A stretch of DNA of 64,000 nt from Polynucleobacter sp. HIN5 (GCF_030297555.1 NZ_AP028136.1:558001-622000); one strand, 5' to 3'; shown: positions 26,217 through 39,633, counted from the first letter of the stretch. A program made the numbers and translations. Notes: generated by a model not told the origin, from the letters alone.

Positions 26217-27044
26217 CTAGTCACGCAAGAGTTCGTTAATAGCGGTCTTTGCCCTGGTTTGAGCGTCAACTTTTTTCACAATCACTGCGGCATACAAGCT
26301 GTATTTGCCGTTGCTCGCTGGAATCGATCCTGGAACCACGACGGATCCTGCGGGTACACGACCGTAATGAACCTCACCGGTCTCGCGGTCATAAATTTTG
26401 GTGCTCTGACCAATATAGACTCCCATCGAAAGAACGCTGTTTTCTTCAATCACCACTCCTTCAACCACTTCGGAGCGAGCGCCAATAAAGCAGTTGTCTT
26501 CGATAATGACAGGGCCCGCTTGAATGGGCTCTAGAACACCACCAATGCCAACGCCGCCAGAGAGATGTACGTTTTTACCAATTTGTGCACACGATCCAAC
26601 CGTGGCCCAGGTATCGACCATCGTGCCTTCGTCCACGTAGGCGCCAATGTTGACATAGGAGGGCATGAGAACAACGTTTTTGCCAATGAATGACCCGCGA
26701 CGTGCAAAAGCCGGTGGCACCACCCGAAATCCACCTTTTGCAAAGTCTTCGGGTGAGTAATTTGCAAATTTGCTGGGTACCTTGTCGTAAAACTGAGTAA
26801 ACCCACCTGCAGCCATTGGTTGGTTATCCTCGAGGCGAAACGAAAGCAGAACCGCTTTTTTGACCCATTGATTAACGTCCCATTGACCGACGGCTCGTTT
26901 CTGAGCAACACGAATGGAGCCATTGTTAAGACCCTCTAAAACAGTGCTAACCGCTTGTTTGATATCGGCCGGCGCTGAGCTTGGAGATAGATTGCCACGG
27001 TTTTCCCAGGCTTGATCAATGGTGTTTTGTAGGGCTTGCGTCAT
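26217..27044 (-). CDS. dapD: Tetrahydrodipicolinate N-succinyltransferase
   Basis: The 275-residue enzyme transfers succinyl from succinyl-CoA to tetrahydrodipicolinate. The middle and C-terminal half form a left-handed beta-helix of hexapeptide repeats ([20 protein letters not shown], then [11 protein letters not shown]). Length matches the usual 274 or so. It is first in the operon with dapE, and its start faces smc across a 179-bp gap. Confidence 0.97.
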   Translation of the reverse strand: MTQALQNTIDQAWENRGNLSPSSAPADIKQAVSTVLEGLNNGSIRVAQKRAVGQWDVNQWVKKAVLLSFRLEDNQPMAAGGFTQFYDKVPSKFANYSPEDFAKGGFRVVPPAFARRGSFIGKNVVLMPSYVNIGAYVDEGTMVDTWATVGSCAQIGKNVHLSGGVGIGGVLEPIQAGPVIIEDNCFIGARSEVVEGVVIEENSVLSMGVYIGQSTKIYDRETGEVHYGRVPAGSVVVPGSIPASNGKYSLYAAVIVKKVDAQTRAKTAINELLRD

Positions 27045-27223
27045 AAGGTGTGGATAACTATAGGATTGATAAGGATTTTTAGAAAAAACTCAATTTTGGA
27101 TGCTTATCAATCATTATATTGGGGCTTGTACGGAAGGGTTAAATGGTCCTGGGATTGTTATCATCATGGATTAGAACGTTTGGACCATTAATCCCCTAAT
27201 TTGCCTCACTAAGAAGAACATCC

Positions 27224-30200
27224 GTGCAACTCAAATCAATCAAATTATCTGGCTTTAAATCTTTTGTTGACCCAACCCATTTTGAGTTACCTGGCCAGTT
27301 AATTGGTGTGGTTGGTCCCAATGGTTGTGGCAAGTCAAACATCATTGATGCGGTTCGTTGGGTGCTCGGGGAGTCACGAGCAAGCGAGTTGCGCGGTGAG
27401 TCGATGCAAGACGTGATCTTTAATGGCTCTGGCTTACGTAAGCCATCTGGTCGAGCCAGCGTGGAACTCATTTTTGATAATGCCGATGGTCGCGCGCAGG
27501 GTCAATGGTCTAGTTTTGCTGAGCTCTCGGTTAAGCGTGTCTTGACCCGCGACGGTAACTCGAGCTATTACATTAATAATCAAGTAGTACGCCGCAAAGA
27601 TGTGCAAGACATCTTTCTGGGAACCGGTCTTGGTCCACGTGCTTATGCCATTATTGGTCAGGGCACGATTTCGCGTATTTTGGAGTCCAAGCCCGAGGAG
27701 CTGCGCGTGTTTTTGGAGGAGGCTGCTGGCGTCTCGAAATATAAGGAGCGTCGCAAAGAAACCGCCGCTCGCCTAGAAGATACTCAAGAGAACCTGGTTC
27801 GCGTACAGGACATTTTGCGGGAACTGGAACAACAGCTGGCACGCTTGGAGGCGCAGGCCGAGGTGGCTAGCCGCCATAACGAACTTCTGACGCAAATGAA
27901 ATCCCAGCAGCAACTACTTTGGTTTGTAAAGCAAACGGAGTCGGGTAAGGAACAAGAGAAACACGCTAACTCGATTCGGGAAACCCAAGTCAAACTAGAA
28001 GAAGAAACTGCAAAGTTACGTCATGCAGAATCCGAACTAGAAACAATGCGCACGCAGCAGTATGCGCTGCAGGACGTCGTATCAAAAGCACAGGGCGATT
28101 TGTACGAGACCAATGCGGAAATTAGTCAAGTTGAAGCCGAGATTAAATACGTTCATGAATCCCGCCAGCGCCTTCAAGAGCAAGTCGCTGATTTGCAGGC
28201 CCAGCTTGATCGCTGGACCACGCAAGAGAAGGAGGCTGCTCAGGCACAGCGTCAGGCCGAGCAGGAGTTTCGGTCTGCGAGTGAGAACGAAACAAAACTG
28301 CAAGCAGAGTTTCAGGCTCTTCAATCGCAAGCTCCTTCTTACGATGAACGTTTCCAATTGGCAACCCAAGTACTCGATGGGGCGCGCTCTTCATTAGCAA
28401 GCCTTGAGCAGCGACTCGTTAGTTTGCAAGAACGGATTCATGCTGGTGAAGCCCAGTTTGAAGATGCCAGCTCACGGTCGACTCGTTTACAGGATGAGTT
28501 GGCGACGATGCGAAAACCGGATGACCAAGCCTTACAAATGGCTACAGATCGTCACATCATGGCTTTGCGCAAAGCGGATGAGGCAAAAGCGAAGGCTCTT
28601 CAGAACCAAGAGCACGTACCGGTAACTGACGCCAAGCGTCAGGCCGCATTGGATCAGATTCAAAAAGCCAATCAGGATGTGCAGCAAAGCGAGGCCAAAC
28701 TCAGCGCACTGGCTGCTTTACAAGCAAGTGTTCAAGCACAAGGCAAGATTGGCCCTTGGTTAGAAAGTAAAGGTTTAAAAGAGAGCAAACGCTTATGGCA
28801 GGAGCTTAAAGTTGAAAAGGGTTGGGAACCTGCCCTGGAGTCAGTATTACGCGAACGCCTAGCGGCATTGACAGGTAAAAGTCTGAATGAGACCCTAAGC
28901 CTTGCTAAAGAAGCGCCGCCAAGCCGCCTGGCAATTCTCTTGACCGATGATTTGGAGTCTGGGGAAATGAAGGCTCCATCCGGATTTATGCCATTCATCT
29001 CACGTGTGCAGGCATCGGGTGTCATCGCCAATGTTTTGCAAGAGTGGTTGAGTAATATTTATATCGCTGATACCTTGGAGGATGCTTTGCGGCGACGCAC
29101 GCAACTCGGCCGCGGCGCTGCTTTGGTTACCGCACAAGGACATTTGGTGACACGTGCTGGAGTCCAGTTGTATGCACCAGATTCTGAGCAGGCGGGAATG
29201 TTGGCCCGTGCACAGGAGATGGTAAGCCTTGAGAAGCAACTTAAGGCACAGCAGTTAATTCAGAGCGAGTTACAAAGTGAGCTCGAGCAAGCCAATGCGA
29301 ACTATCAGGCCGCACTTGCTGCTGCCGATCAATCCCGAGTTGCAGCCGAACAAGCGGTTCAAGAAGCACATGCCTTTGAAGTTGAAAAAATGCAGCTGGT
29401 GCAAGCTAAAGAGCAGTACAGTACTCGGGCTGCACAAATCGATTCTGAGTTATCGGAAATTAATCAGCAGTTGAGGAGTATTTCAGAGGCGAAGACTCAA
29501 ACTGAAGGGCAGCTTCGTGATGCGAACGCTCAAAAAGTGGATCTGGAATCTCAGCTCACGACTGCTCAGAGTGGTTTAGAGCAAGCGAGTACCGCGCGCG
29601 AGCAATTACGCCTTGCCTTGCGTCAAGCAGAAATGACCGCTCAAGAAGCCGCATTTAATAGTCGTTCCTTACAACAACGCATCAACGATCTGCAGCGTGA
29701 TCAAAGTACGGCCAGAACTCAAATTATGGAGCTTCAAGACCGCTTTGATGCTAATCAAAATGAGTTAAAGACCTTAAGTGATGAGGCGGCACAAAACAAA
29801 TTACAAAGTTTGTTGGTCACCCGTTCTGAGCGCGAGGCTTCGTTAGCGAAGGCAAGAACAGAGCAAGAGGCGATGCAGCACCAGTTACGTCAGGCGGATG
29901 AAGCGCGTTTAATGCTTGAGCAAACCTTACAGCCGATGCGCGACCGAGTGGTTGATCTGCAGTTGCGAGAGCAAGCAGCTCGCTTAAGTTATGAGCAGTT
30001 CACAACCCTATTGAATGACGATGAAGCGGATTACCAAGCGCTTGCTGAGCGCTATAGCCCTGATCTGCGTGCAAGCAGTCTGCAAGGGGAGGTCACTCGC
30101 CTTAATAATGAGATTCAATCATTGGGACCCGTCAATATGGCGGCTCTTGATGAGCTATCGAGTAGCCGTGAGCGCAAGTCATTCTTAGATGCGCAATCAG

Positions 30201-30739
30201 CCGATTTAAATGAGGCGATCCAGACATTGACAGATGCGATTGCAAAGATTGATGCTGAGACGCGTGATCTATTACAAGGCACGTTTGATCAGGTGAACAC
30301 CCATTTTGGGCGATTGTTCCCTGAGCTCTTTGGTGGTGGTAATGCGCAGCTCGTTATGACAGGCGAAGAGATCTTAGATGCAGGTGTCCAAGTGATGGCG
30401 CAGCCGCCCGGTAAGAAAAATAGCACAATTCATTTACTCTCCGGTGGGGAGAAGGCTCTGACAGCTATCGCCTTAGTCTTCTCCTTATTCTTACTAAATC
30501 CAGCACCGTTCTGTTTGCTCGATGAGGTGGATGCCCCCCTTGATGATGCGAATACGATGCGCTATTCTGAGATGGTCGCGCGGATGTCGGATAAAACTCA
30601 GTTCGTCTTTATTTCACACAACAAGATCACCATGGAAATTGCCAGCCAATTAATTGGCGTCACGATGCAGGAACAAGGCGTATCGCGGATTGTTGCCGTT
30701 GATATTGCATCGGCTGTTTCGATGGTGGAGGCGGCTTAA
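27224..30739 (+). CDS. smc: Chromosome partition ATPase SMC
   Basis: The 1171-residue SMC condenses and segregates chromosomes with ScpA and ScpB. It has Walker A GPNGCGKS (31-38), long coiled-coil arms, a hinge at roughly 510-660, the ABC signature LLSGGEKALTAIAL near the C terminus, and Walker B CLLDEVDAPLDDAN. The start is GTG at 27224. Its stop overlaps the ATG of the next gene (TAATG). Confidence 0.97.
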   Translation: MQLKSIKLSGFKSFVDPTHFELPGQLIGVVGPNGCGKSNIIDAVRWVLGESRASELRGESMQDVIFNGSGLRKPSGRASVELIFDNADGRAQGQWSSFAELSVKRVLTRDGNSSYYINNQVVRRKDVQDIFLGTGLGPRAYAIIGQGTISRILESKPEELRVFLEEAAGVSKYKERRKETAARLEDTQENLVRVQDILRELEQQLARLEAQAEVASRHNELLTQMKSQQQLLWFVKQTESGKEQEKHANSIRETQVKLEEETAKLRHAESELETMRTQQYALQDVVSKAQGDLYETNAEISQVEAEIKYVHESRQRLQEQVADLQAQLDRWTTQEKEAAQAQRQAEQEFRSASENETKLQAEFQALQSQAPSYDERFQLATQVLDGARSSLASLEQRLVSLQERIHAGEAQFEDASSRSTRLQDELATMRKPDDQALQMATDRHIMALRKADEAKAKALQNQEHVPVTDAKRQAALDQIQKANQDVQQSEAKLSALAALQASVQAQGKIGPWLESKGLKESKRLWQELKVEKGWEPALESVLRERLAALTGKSLNETLSLAKEAPPSRLAILLTDDLESGEMKAPSGFMPFISRVQASGVIANVLQEWLSNIYIADTLEDALRRRTQLGRGAALVTAQGHLVTRAGVQLYAPDSEQAGMLARAQEMVSLEKQLKAQQLIQSELQSELEQANANYQAALAAADQSRVAAEQAVQEAHAFEVEKMQLVQAKEQYSTRAAQIDSELSEINQQLRSISEAKTQTEGQLRDANAQKVDLESQLTTAQSGLEQASTAREQLRLALRQAEMTAQEAAFNSRSLQQRINDLQRDQSTARTQIMELQDRFDANQNELKTLSDEAAQNKLQSLLVTRSEREASLAKARTEQEAMQHQLRQADEARLMLEQTLQPMRDRVVDLQLREQAARLSYEQFTTLLNDDEADYQALAERYSPDLRASSLQGEVTRLNNEIQSLGPVNMAALDELSSSRERKSFLDAQSADLNEAIQTLTDAIAKIDAETRDLLQGTFDQVNTHFGRLFPELFGGGNAQLVMTGEEILDAGVQVMAQPPGKKNSTIHLLSGGEKALTAIALVFSLFLLNPAPFCLLDEVDAPLDDANTMRYSEMVARMSDKTQFVFISHNKITMEIASQLIGVTMQEQGVSRIVAVDIASAVSMVEAA

Positions 30740-31761
30740 TGCCGCTTGATCAATTCGCATCTCAATTGGGTTTGTCTGAGCTTCAACTGGCGCTTGGAGT
30801 GGTTGGGGTTCTTTTCTTAGTTTGGGTGGTGATCTATAACGTTCGTAATGCTCGAGCAAAATCCAAAGTAACAGAAGAGCGTGTTGAGCCAAGTTCTAAT
30901 GTCTTTCATGAGGAGCCAAGCGAGGTCTCCCCTGTTTCTGTTCATCCAGTAAACCAATTCCCCGCACCTCAAACGATTGATCCCCGGATCGATTGTGTGA
31001 TCACTTTACGTTTTAACCAAGCCATTTCTGGAGTGGAAATCTTAGATGCTCTCAAATCATGGAGCGATCTTCCAATTGCATGGATGGCTGATGGGCTTCA
31101 TGCAACCGGCCCAAATGAGGGCGTTTGGGAGACCCTTGAGGCAGATCATTCGTATCTTGAGATTCAGCTTGCGGTTCAGCTTGCCAGTCGACGGGGCCCC
31201 ATTGGGGTTCTTGAGTTATCGGACTTCTGTTCCCGTGTTCAGGCATTGGCGGAGTCTCTGGACGCCCAAATCGATATGCCGGCGGTGAATGCCATGCTTG
31301 AGAGCGCAAAAGAGTTAGATGCCCTTGCGGCGCAAAGCGATATCTTATTGGGAATGAATATTGTGTTTGATCAGCAAACATGGTCTTGGCCCCATATTGA
31401 GTCCGCTCTCACCCAAAGAGGCTACCGTATGAGCCCACAGGGGTACGTCTTTGAATATGCAGTGGATGGCAAGCCGGTATTTCGGACAGGGGCGTTTGAT
31501 CGGCAAGCGCCGATTGAACAAATTACCTTCTTATTAGAAGTACCTATAGTTGCACAGCATTTGCGACCCTTTGAGCTCATGCTCAATGAGGCTGCCGATG
31601 TGGCGCAGGCCTTGCAAGGACGCTTGGTTGATGACAATGGGGTTCACTTGACCGAGAACTCGGTGTATGTGATTCGCCAGCAACTTGACTCTCTTTATGC
31701 TCAGCTTGACAAAGCAGGCATCCCAGCAGGGTCAAGTACAGCACTCCGTTTATTCTCTTAG
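30739..31761 (+). CDS. zipA: ZipA-like cell division protein
   Basis: The 340-residue protein has an N-terminal membrane anchor (about 17-36, LALGVVGVLFLVWVVIYNV), a charged and variable linker, and a C-terminal domain (about 195-330) like the FtsZ-binding domain of ZipA. ZipA tethers FtsZ to the membrane at mid-cell. Sequence identity to enterobacterial ZipA is clearly low, and the call leans on architecture and on the smc-zipA-ligA order known in Burkholderiales. It overlaps smc by one base. Confidence 0.8.
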   Translation: MPLDQFASQLGLSELQLALGVVGVLFLVWVVIYNVRNARAKSKVTEERVEPSSNVFHEEPSEVSPVSVHPVNQFPAPQTIDPRIDCVITLRFNQAISGVEILDALKSWSDLPIAWMADGLHATGPNEGVWETLEADHSYLEIQLAVQLASRRGPIGVLELSDFCSRVQALAESLDAQIDMPAVNAMLESAKELDALAAQSDILLGMNIVFDQQTWSWPHIESALTQRGYRMSPQGYVFEYAVDGKPVFRTGAFDRQAPIEQITFLLEVPIVAQHLRPFELMLNEAADVAQALQGRLVDDNGVHLTENSVYVIRQQLDSLYAQLDKAGIPAGSSTALRLFS

Positions 31762-33795
<2,034 letters not shown>

Positions 33796-33863
33796 CAACA
33801 AAATCAGTTTGGTATTTAGGGCTTTGAACCTTATTCTTTTGGTTTCTCAATTGACCAATAAAT

Positions 33864-34415
33864 ATGAATTCAGCCCATTTGTTTACAAAGTACTTTACTA
33901 CCAACCCTATTGAGTTACTTCGTCAAATTTATCAATTTACTTTGATCAACTCAAAGTTGATATGGAGTAATAAGTTTCAAATTCACGGTCACATTACCGC
34001 CAGCGGACTTGTTATCAAGAACGATAAGGTTCTTCTAATCCGACATCCTTATATTGGTAAGTATTTTCAGCCTGGAGGACATATTGATGATGATGAGACT
34101 TATTTGGAAGCCGCAATTCGTGAAGTGCATGAGGAAACAGGTTGGATATGCGTTCCATCAAAAGAATGCGGTCATGTTTTGGATATCGACGTGCATTTGA
34201 TACCTGAGAATGCAAAAAAGTTTGAGGGTGCCCATTGGCACATTGATCTGTGCTACCAGTTGAATCCTATAGAGCAAACTGCTGCAAGCGAGAGCCTATC
34301 TGCCGAATGGATTGAGATTGGTCGTGTTGAATCCCCAAGAGTTCGTAGGGCATTTAAAAAAGCAATGCGTCTTGATCAGGCTGCTAACACTTCCAGTAAC
34401 TCAGTCTCGAGCTGA
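33864..34415 (+). CDS. Nudix hydrolase, 183 aa
   Basis: The Nudix box is complete: [24 protein letters not shown] fits G-x5-E-x7-R-E-U-x-E-E-x-G-U (about residues 72-94, within 34074-34145). Such enzymes hydrolyse a nucleoside diphosphate linked to another group; the substrate is not visible. The N terminus is longer than in minimal Nudix proteins. Its 3' end overlaps the convergent glnD by 40 bp. The gene is rather A/T-rich for this region, and may be a later arrival. Confidence 0.88.
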   Translation: MNSAHLFTKYFTTNPIELLRQIYQFTLINSKLIWSNKFQIHGHITASGLVIKNDKVLLIRHPYIGKYFQPGGHIDDDETYLEAAIREVHEETGWICVPSKECGHVLDIDVHLIPENAKKFEGAHWHIDLCYQLNPIEQTAASESLSAEWIEIGRVESPRVRRAFKKAMRLDQAANTSSNSVSS

Positions 34416-36949
34416 ATTTGTAGTTTTGGATTCTTACTGAGATTGCTACCATCAAGCAGCATGATGTCTTCCACACGCTCGCCCAGTGTATTAATTCGGG
34501 CGGTATGAAGAGAGATTTGGTGCTTAGCAAGCGCTTTTGCTACTGCATACAAAAGCCCTGAACGATCCGCCGCTGATAAGGTGAGGGCAAAGTACTGATT
34601 ACGCTCATCCGGCTGCAAACTAACCCGTGCTTGGATTGGAAAGCTCTTCGATTGTCGGGATAGGCGACCCATATTGGGTTCAGGTAGTGGCGCTGATTTT
34701 TTGATGGACTCCGCAAGCTCATACTCAACTAGCTGAATCAAGTCGCGATAGCTGCCACCTTCATCAACCAAATGACTACCAGATATTTGGAAGGTATCTA
34801 AGGCGTAGCCATGCTTTGTTGTATGAATCCGTGCATCCCAAATAGAAAAATGATGACGCTCAAAATAGGCGCAGATACGGGCGAATAAATCTAATTGGTC
34901 TTTGACATAAACCGCAACTTGCAAACCTTCGCCTGCTTGAGAAAGTCGGGCGCGGACAATGGGCTCATCCGTATGCACATTTGAAAAGAGATGTCGGGTG
35001 AGCCACGCAATATCGCTTGCTTCTTGGCGCAAGAAAAAGGCCACATCTAATTGCTGCCACAAAGCTTGTGGCGCATCGTCGTCAATTCCTGCCAGACGTA
35101 GTTGGGTCAGCGCCTCCTCTTTATGCTGAATCAACTCGGAGGATGGATCGGGTTTGGCGCCCCCCAGGACGCGAAGGGTTGCCCGATAGAGATCTTCCAA
35201 TAGCTTGCCTTTCCAGGCGTTCCAGACTTTAGGGCTAGTACCCCGAATATCCGCAACGGTTAGTAAATAGAGTGCGGTTAAATGACGTTCATCCCGCATG
35301 CGTTTTGCAAAGGCAGTAATGACCGCGGGATCGGTAATATCTTGCTTTTGAGCAATCTGACTCATCGTCAGATGTTCGGCAACCAACCAAACTAATAGCT
35401 CGGTTTCATCGGGGGTTAGGCCATGGTCTTTGGCAAAGGTGCGCGCATCGCGTTTTCCCAGTTCGGAGTGATCGCCACCACGCCCTTTGGCAATATCATG
35501 GAAGAGGGCAGCCAAGACAATAATCCAGTTTTTATCAAAGCTTGCGATCAGGTTGCTGCAGAATGGAAACTCATGCGTATGCTCAAGGATCATGAAACGT
35601 CGCACATTACGCAAGACCATCAAGATGTGTTGATCAACCGTGTATACATGAAATAAATCATGTTGCATTTGACCGACGATACGACGGAACGAGGGTAAGT
35701 AACGCCCCAGAACACTGGTTTGGTTCATGAGACGAAAGGCGGTGGTTACCCCATCCGGTAGTTTGAGTAATTCCATAAACACAGCACGATTACGTGGGTC
35801 TTTGCGCCACGAGGCATTCATGAGCTGACGTGCGTTATAGAGCGCTCGAAAGACACTAGCTGATAGACCGTTGATCGCGGGGTTTTGGGCAAATACCAAA
35901 AAGGTCCGTAATATTTGCTCGGGGTACTTTTGGTACAGCTGAGGATCAACAATATCTAATAAACCTTGGCGCTCGATAAACATCGTGTTATCGGGACCCG
36001 AGATGGGATAGGTTGTACGGGATTCATTGGGAAATAAGATTGCTTCGATGTTTTGGAGCAGAATCGTATTGAGTTGACTCACGGCCTTGGCCGCCCAGTA
36101 ATAGCGTCGCATCAGCTCTTCGCTGGCCAGTCGGCCAGATTCTTGATCAATCCCGATTTGCTTAGCTAGACCCGCTTGAAGATCAAACACCAGAACGTCC
36201 TGACGGCGTTTGGCAAGCAAATGCAAATTCGCCCGAATGTTTTGCAGTAACTTCTGATTACGGTTGAGTTCTTTGAGCTCGCGCTCCGTGATTAACCCTT
36301 TTTTGAATAAATCAGCAAAGCTATTACCAAGGGTTGCAGCTTTACTAACCCATAAGATAATTTGCAGATCACGTAATCCGCCCGGACTCTCTTTGCAATT
36401 GGGCTCAAGCGCATAGGGCGTTTCCTGAAACTTATAGTGGCGCTGCTGCTGTTCTAGTAACTTCGCTTGAAAGAATGCTTTGGGATCCATCGCCTGATCA
36501 AGACTGCGCTTAAATAATTTAAATAAACCACGATGACCGCCCAAGAGGCGTGCCTCTAAAACCGAGGTACGTACTGTAATGTCTTGTTGGGCTTCTGATA
36601 AACACTCGGACAGCGTGCGAACCGCAGAGCCGATTTCTAGACCCGAGTCCCAACACAGCGCAATAAAGGATTCTAGGTTGGACTGCAGTAGGGGATTCTC
36701 GCTGCTCGCATCATCAAGCAAAATCAAGATATCAATATCCGAATTAGGAAATAATTCAGAGCGACCATAGCCACCAACGGCAAGCAAGGCAGCATCTGTA
36801 CTGAGATTGCAGCGATTCCATAAATCCAGCAACTGCTGATCGGTTGCTTGGGTTAAACGCTGCATTAACTTGCCAACATTCTGGTGGACTAAAAAATCAG
36901 AACACGCCAAGCTCCGTGCATCGTTGAGTGGATGGGATTCCGAACTCAT
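34376..36949 (-). CDS. glnD: PII uridylyltransferase / uridylyl-removing enzyme GlnD
   Basis: The 857-residue nitrogen sensor uridylylates PII proteins when glutamine is low and reverses this when it is high. It has an N-terminal nucleotidyltransferase ([20 protein letters not shown], with the two catalytic Asp), a central HD phosphohydrolase ([17 protein letters not shown]), and two C-terminal ACT domains (about 690-850). Length is normal. It lies downstream of map on the minus strand (26 bp gap). Confidence 0.96.
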   Translation of the reverse strand: MSSESHPLNDARSLACSDFLVHQNVGKLMQRLTQATDQQLLDLWNRCNLSTDAALLAVGGYGRSELFPNSDIDILILLDDASSENPLLQSNLESFIALCWDSGLEIGSAVRTLSECLSEAQQDITVRTSVLEARLLGGHRGLFKLFKRSLDQAMDPKAFFQAKLLEQQQRHYKFQETPYALEPNCKESPGGLRDLQIILWVSKAATLGNSFADLFKKGLITERELKELNRNQKLLQNIRANLHLLAKRRQDVLVFDLQAGLAKQIGIDQESGRLASEELMRRYYWAAKAVSQLNTILLQNIEAILFPNESRTTYPISGPDNTMFIERQGLLDIVDPQLYQKYPEQILRTFLVFAQNPAINGLSASVFRALYNARQLMNASWRKDPRNRAVFMELLKLPDGVTTAFRLMNQTSVLGRYLPSFRRIVGQMQHDLFHVYTVDQHILMVLRNVRRFMILEHTHEFPFCSNLIASFDKNWIIVLAALFHDIAKGRGGDHSELGKRDARTFAKDHGLTPDETELLVWLVAEHLTMSQIAQKQDITDPAVITAFAKRMRDERHLTALYLLTVADIRGTSPKVWNAWKGKLLEDLYRATLRVLGGAKPDPSSELIQHKEEALTQLRLAGIDDDAPQALWQQLDVAFFLRQEASDIAWLTRHLFSNVHTDEPIVRARLSQAGEGLQVAVYVKDQLDLFARICAYFERHHFSIWDARIHTTKHGYALDTFQISGSHLVDEGGSYRDLIQLVEYELAESIKKSAPLPEPNMGRLSRQSKSFPIQARVSLQPDERNQYFALTLSAADRSGLLYAVAKALAKHQISLHTARINTLGERVEDIMLLDGSNLSKNPKLQIQLETELLEVLAA

Positions 36950-36975
36950 GAGCGCGTTTTAAGGATGAGGGGAAT

Positions 36976-37812
36976 CTAAGCAGCGATTACGCTGGGCCGA
37001 TAGTTTAGGCTGCCAACACAAGCGGGAGCCTTTGGTGTATCCGCAGACCAGGTTAAGACCTCAACGCCATGGTGAGTGACTAAAACAGTATGTTCCCATT
37101 GAGCTGAAAGACTACGATCTTTTGTTTTCACGGTCCACTGATCTGGCATGGTTCGGATCTCACGTCGACCAGCATTAATCATGGGTTCAATCGTGAAGGT
37201 CATCCCTTCTTCTAATGCTTCCCCCGTACCCGGTTTTCCATAATGAAGAATCTGAGGATCTTGATGGAATACTTTACCAATGCCATGGCCGCAGTACTCG
37301 CGCACTACCGAGTAGCCAGCCTGCTCGGCATGCGACTGAATCGCAAAGCCAATATCTCCTAAACGGGCTCCAGGTTTTACCTGGGCGATGCCAAGCCACA
37401 TGCATTCAAACGTGATTTGGTTCAGTCTAGCGGCCAAGATCGAGATGTCGCCAACTGCAAACATCCGGCTGGTGTCGCCATAGTAGCCGGCTTGGGTAAT
37501 AACCGTGATATCGAGATTAACCACATCCCCATTTTTAAGCACCTTGTCACCTGGAATACCATGGCAAATCACATCATTGACCGAGGTGCAGATTGATGCC
37601 GGAAAAGGGGGGTAGCCTGGAGGTTGATAATTTAATGGGGCGGGAATAGTCTTTTGCACATCACGCATATACGCATGACAAAGACGGTCTAGTTCCCCAG
37701 TACTTACACCGGGTTTGACAAAGGGGCCAATGTAATCGAGAACCTCGCTCGCAAGGCGGCCAGCTTCTCGCATGCCTTGAAGATCTTTTTCATCCGTAAA
37801 TACGCTGTGCAT
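36976..37812 (-). CDS. map: Methionine aminopeptidase, type I
   Basis: The 278-residue enzyme trims the start methionine from new proteins. Visible metal ligands lie in VVNLDITVITQAGYYGDTSRMF (two Asp), GHGIGKVFHQ (His) and FTIEPMIN (Glu); the last Glu is in SAQWEHTVLVT. The pita-bread fold length is as expected. It is divergent from rpsB, a pairing common in bacteria, and is followed by glnD. Confidence 0.97.
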   Translation of the reverse strand: MHSVFTDEKDLQGMREAGRLASEVLDYIGPFVKPGVSTGELDRLCHAYMRDVQKTIPAPLNYQPPGYPPFPASICTSVNDVICHGIPGDKVLKNGDVVNLDITVITQAGYYGDTSRMFAVGDISILAARLNQITFECMWLGIAQVKPGARLGDIGFAIQSHAEQAGYSVVREYCGHGIGKVFHQDPQILHYGKPGTGEALEEGMTFTIEPMINAGRREIRTMPDQWTVKTKDRSLSAQWEHTVLVTHHGVEVLTWSADTPKAPACVGSLNYRPSVIAA

Positions 37813-37882
37813 AGCGCATATTATGGCCGAATCTGGTCGATTTCGAGTAATTGCTCAATCACTAGTGGATTGATATTTAAGG

Positions 37883-37888
37883 TATAAT
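37883..37888 (+). promoter_or_regulatory. -10 box upstream of rpsB
   Basis: A consensus TATAAT lies 110 bp upstream of the rpsB start. No convincing -35 element is found at 16-18 bp distance, so this is a partial promoter call. Transcription from here would begin near 37895, just ahead of the structured leader. Confidence 0.5.
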
Positions 37889-37897
37889 TCATAAATC

Positions 37898-37972
37898 GGT
37901 CTCATGGTGAGACTGAAATCCCAGATCAAGCCATCCAGGGTGGCGCTTTTGAGCGCAGTCAGGACTTGATCT
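37898..37972 (+). ncRNA. Structured 5' leader of rpsB, candidate S2 autoregulatory RNA
   Basis: A first hairpin (GTCTCA 37899-37904 with TGAGAC 37908-37913) is followed by a multi-branched element. Its closing stem is AGATCAAG (37923-37930) with CTTGATCT (37965-37972), and two small hairpins sit inside (about 37931-37943 and 37944-37955, the latter CGCT/AGCG). It ends 25 bp before the rpsB start. In other bacteria, S2 represses its own operon through the leader. That role here is inferred. Confidence 0.55.
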
Positions 37973-37997
37973 TAGAACCAACCCTTAGGAGATTGTA

Positions 37998-38747
37998 ATG
38001 TCAGTGACAATGCGTGAAATGCTGGAAGCTGGGTGCCATTTTGGCCACCAAACGCGCTTCTGGTCCCCCAAGATGGCCCCCTATATTTTTGGTCATCGCA
38101 ACAAAATTCATATTATTAATTTAGAGAAAACCCTGCCCATGTTTCAGGATGCCCTGAAATTTGTGCGTCAGGTAGCTGCCAACCGCGGCACGATTCTCTT
38201 TGTTGGTACCAAGCGCCAGTCGCGAGAAATTATTGCCGAAGAGGCAACCCGTGCTGGTATGCCATACGTTGATAGCCGTTGGCTTGGAGGCACCCTTACT
38301 AATTTCAAAACGGTGAAGGGTTCGATCAAGCGCTTAAAAGATATGGCTGCTGCAAAAGAGGCGGGCGATTGGGAGAAGCTCTCGAAAAAAGACGCCCTCA
38401 CCAACGAGCGTGAGTTTGATAAGTTGCAAAAATCACTTGGTGGTATTCAGGACCTTAACGGTGTACCTGACGCTATTTTTGTCGTGGACGTGGGCTATCA
38501 CAAAATTGCAATCACCGAAGCCAACAAACTGGGTATTCCTGTGATTGCTGTGGTGGATACCAATCACTCTCCAGAGGGCGTTGATTACATTGTTCCCGGC
38601 AACGATGACTCAAGTAAAGCGGTCATTCTTTATGTGCGCGGTATTGCAGATGCCATCCTAGAGGGTAAGGCAAATGCCGTACAGCAAGTCCTCGAGTCTG
38701 TAAAAGAGGGCGAAGAAGAGTTTGTTGAAGAAGGGAAGGAAGACTGA
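37998..38747 (+). CDS. rpsB: 30S ribosomal protein S2
   Basis: The 249-residue S2 starts [18 protein letters not shown], with the conserved middle [12 protein letters not shown] and the [12 protein letters not shown] block. It sits on the 30S near S1. It is preceded by a structured leader (37898-37972) and an AGGAG ribosome site. Its stop overlaps the tsf start as TGATG. Confidence 0.98.
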   Translation: MSVTMREMLEAGCHFGHQTRFWSPKMAPYIFGHRNKIHIINLEKTLPMFQDALKFVRQVAANRGTILFVGTKRQSREIIAEEATRAGMPYVDSRWLGGTLTNFKTVKGSIKRLKDMAAAKEAGDWEKLSKKDALTNEREFDKLQKSLGGIQDLNGVPDAIFVVDVGYHKIAITEANKLGIPVIAVVDTNHSPEGVDYIVPGNDDSSKAVILYVRGIADAILEGKANAVQQVLESVKEGEEEFVEEGKED

Positions 38748-39628
38748 TGCCCGCGATTACCGCAGCAATGGTTGGCGAACTCCGCGCCAAAACCGATGCT
38801 CCTATGATGGAGTGCAAAAAGGCATTAACGGAAGCCGATGGTGATTTAGTCAAAGCCGAAGAGATTCTGCGTGTGAAGTTGGGAAGCAAGGCTAGCAAAG
38901 CTGCATCACGGATTGCCGCAGAGGGTGTGATTGTTTCCTTTATTGATGGAACAACAGGTGCCCTATTGGAAGTGAACTGTGAGACCGATTTTGTATCGAA
39001 AAACGATGACTTCTTAGCATTTAGTAATGGCTGTGCCAAACTGGTTGCCGAGAAAAATCCCGCAGATGTCACCGCCTTGGCTGCTTTAGAGCTCAATGGT
39101 AAGTCTGTCGAGGCTGTACGTACTGAATTGATCGGTAAGATCGGTGAGAACATGAACCCCCGTCGCTTTAAGCGTTTTACTGGTGGCGGCCAATTAGTTT
39201 CTTATCTCCATGGCAACCGAATTGGCGTGATGGTGGAGTACGAGGGTGATGCAACAGCGGCTAAAGATGTCGCTATGCACATTGCTGCAATGAAGCCTGT
39301 TTCTTTATCGACTGCAGATGTTCCAGCAGAAAATATTGCAACCGAGCGTAAGATTGCTGAGCAAAAGGCTATAGAGTCTGGCAAGCCGGCTGATATCGCT
39401 GCCAAAATGGTTGAGGGTTCGGTTCAAAAGTATTTGAAGGAAGTTTCTTTGTTAAACCAAGCCTTTGTTAAGAACGACAAACAAAGCGTTGAGCAAATGC
39501 TAAAAGCAGCCAATACGACCATTAAATCCTTCACTCTTTATGTTGTTGGTGAGGGAATTGAAAAGCGCCAAGATGACTTTGCTGCAGAAGTCGCTGCTCA
39601 GGTTGCTGCTGCAAAGGCAACTGCCTAA
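38747..39628 (+). CDS. tsf: Elongation factor Ts
   Basis: The 293-residue EF-Ts swaps GDP for GTP on EF-Tu. The N-terminal domain has [16 protein letters not shown], and the core dimerisation region starts at about residue 60 ([10 protein letters not shown], the typical signature). It is translationally coupled to rpsB by a TGATG overlap. Confidence 0.98.
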   Translation: MPAITAAMVGELRAKTDAPMMECKKALTEADGDLVKAEEILRVKLGSKASKAASRIAAEGVIVSFIDGTTGALLEVNCETDFVSKNDDFLAFSNGCAKLVAEKNPADVTALAALELNGKSVEAVRTELIGKIGENMNPRRFKRFTGGGQLVSYLHGNRIGVMVEYEGDATAAKDVAMHIAAMKPVSLSTADVPAENIATERKIAEQKAIESGKPADIAAKMVEGSVQKYLKEVSLLNQAFVKNDKQSVEQMLKAANTTIKSFTLYVVGEGIEKRQDDFAAEVAAQVAAAKATA

Positions 39629-39633
39629 GGTAT

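Noticed and set aside
27651-29474. Several open frames of 60 to 110 codons inside smc.
   Set aside because: They follow from the codon bias of the long coiled-coil region; none has a ribosome site or recognisable product.
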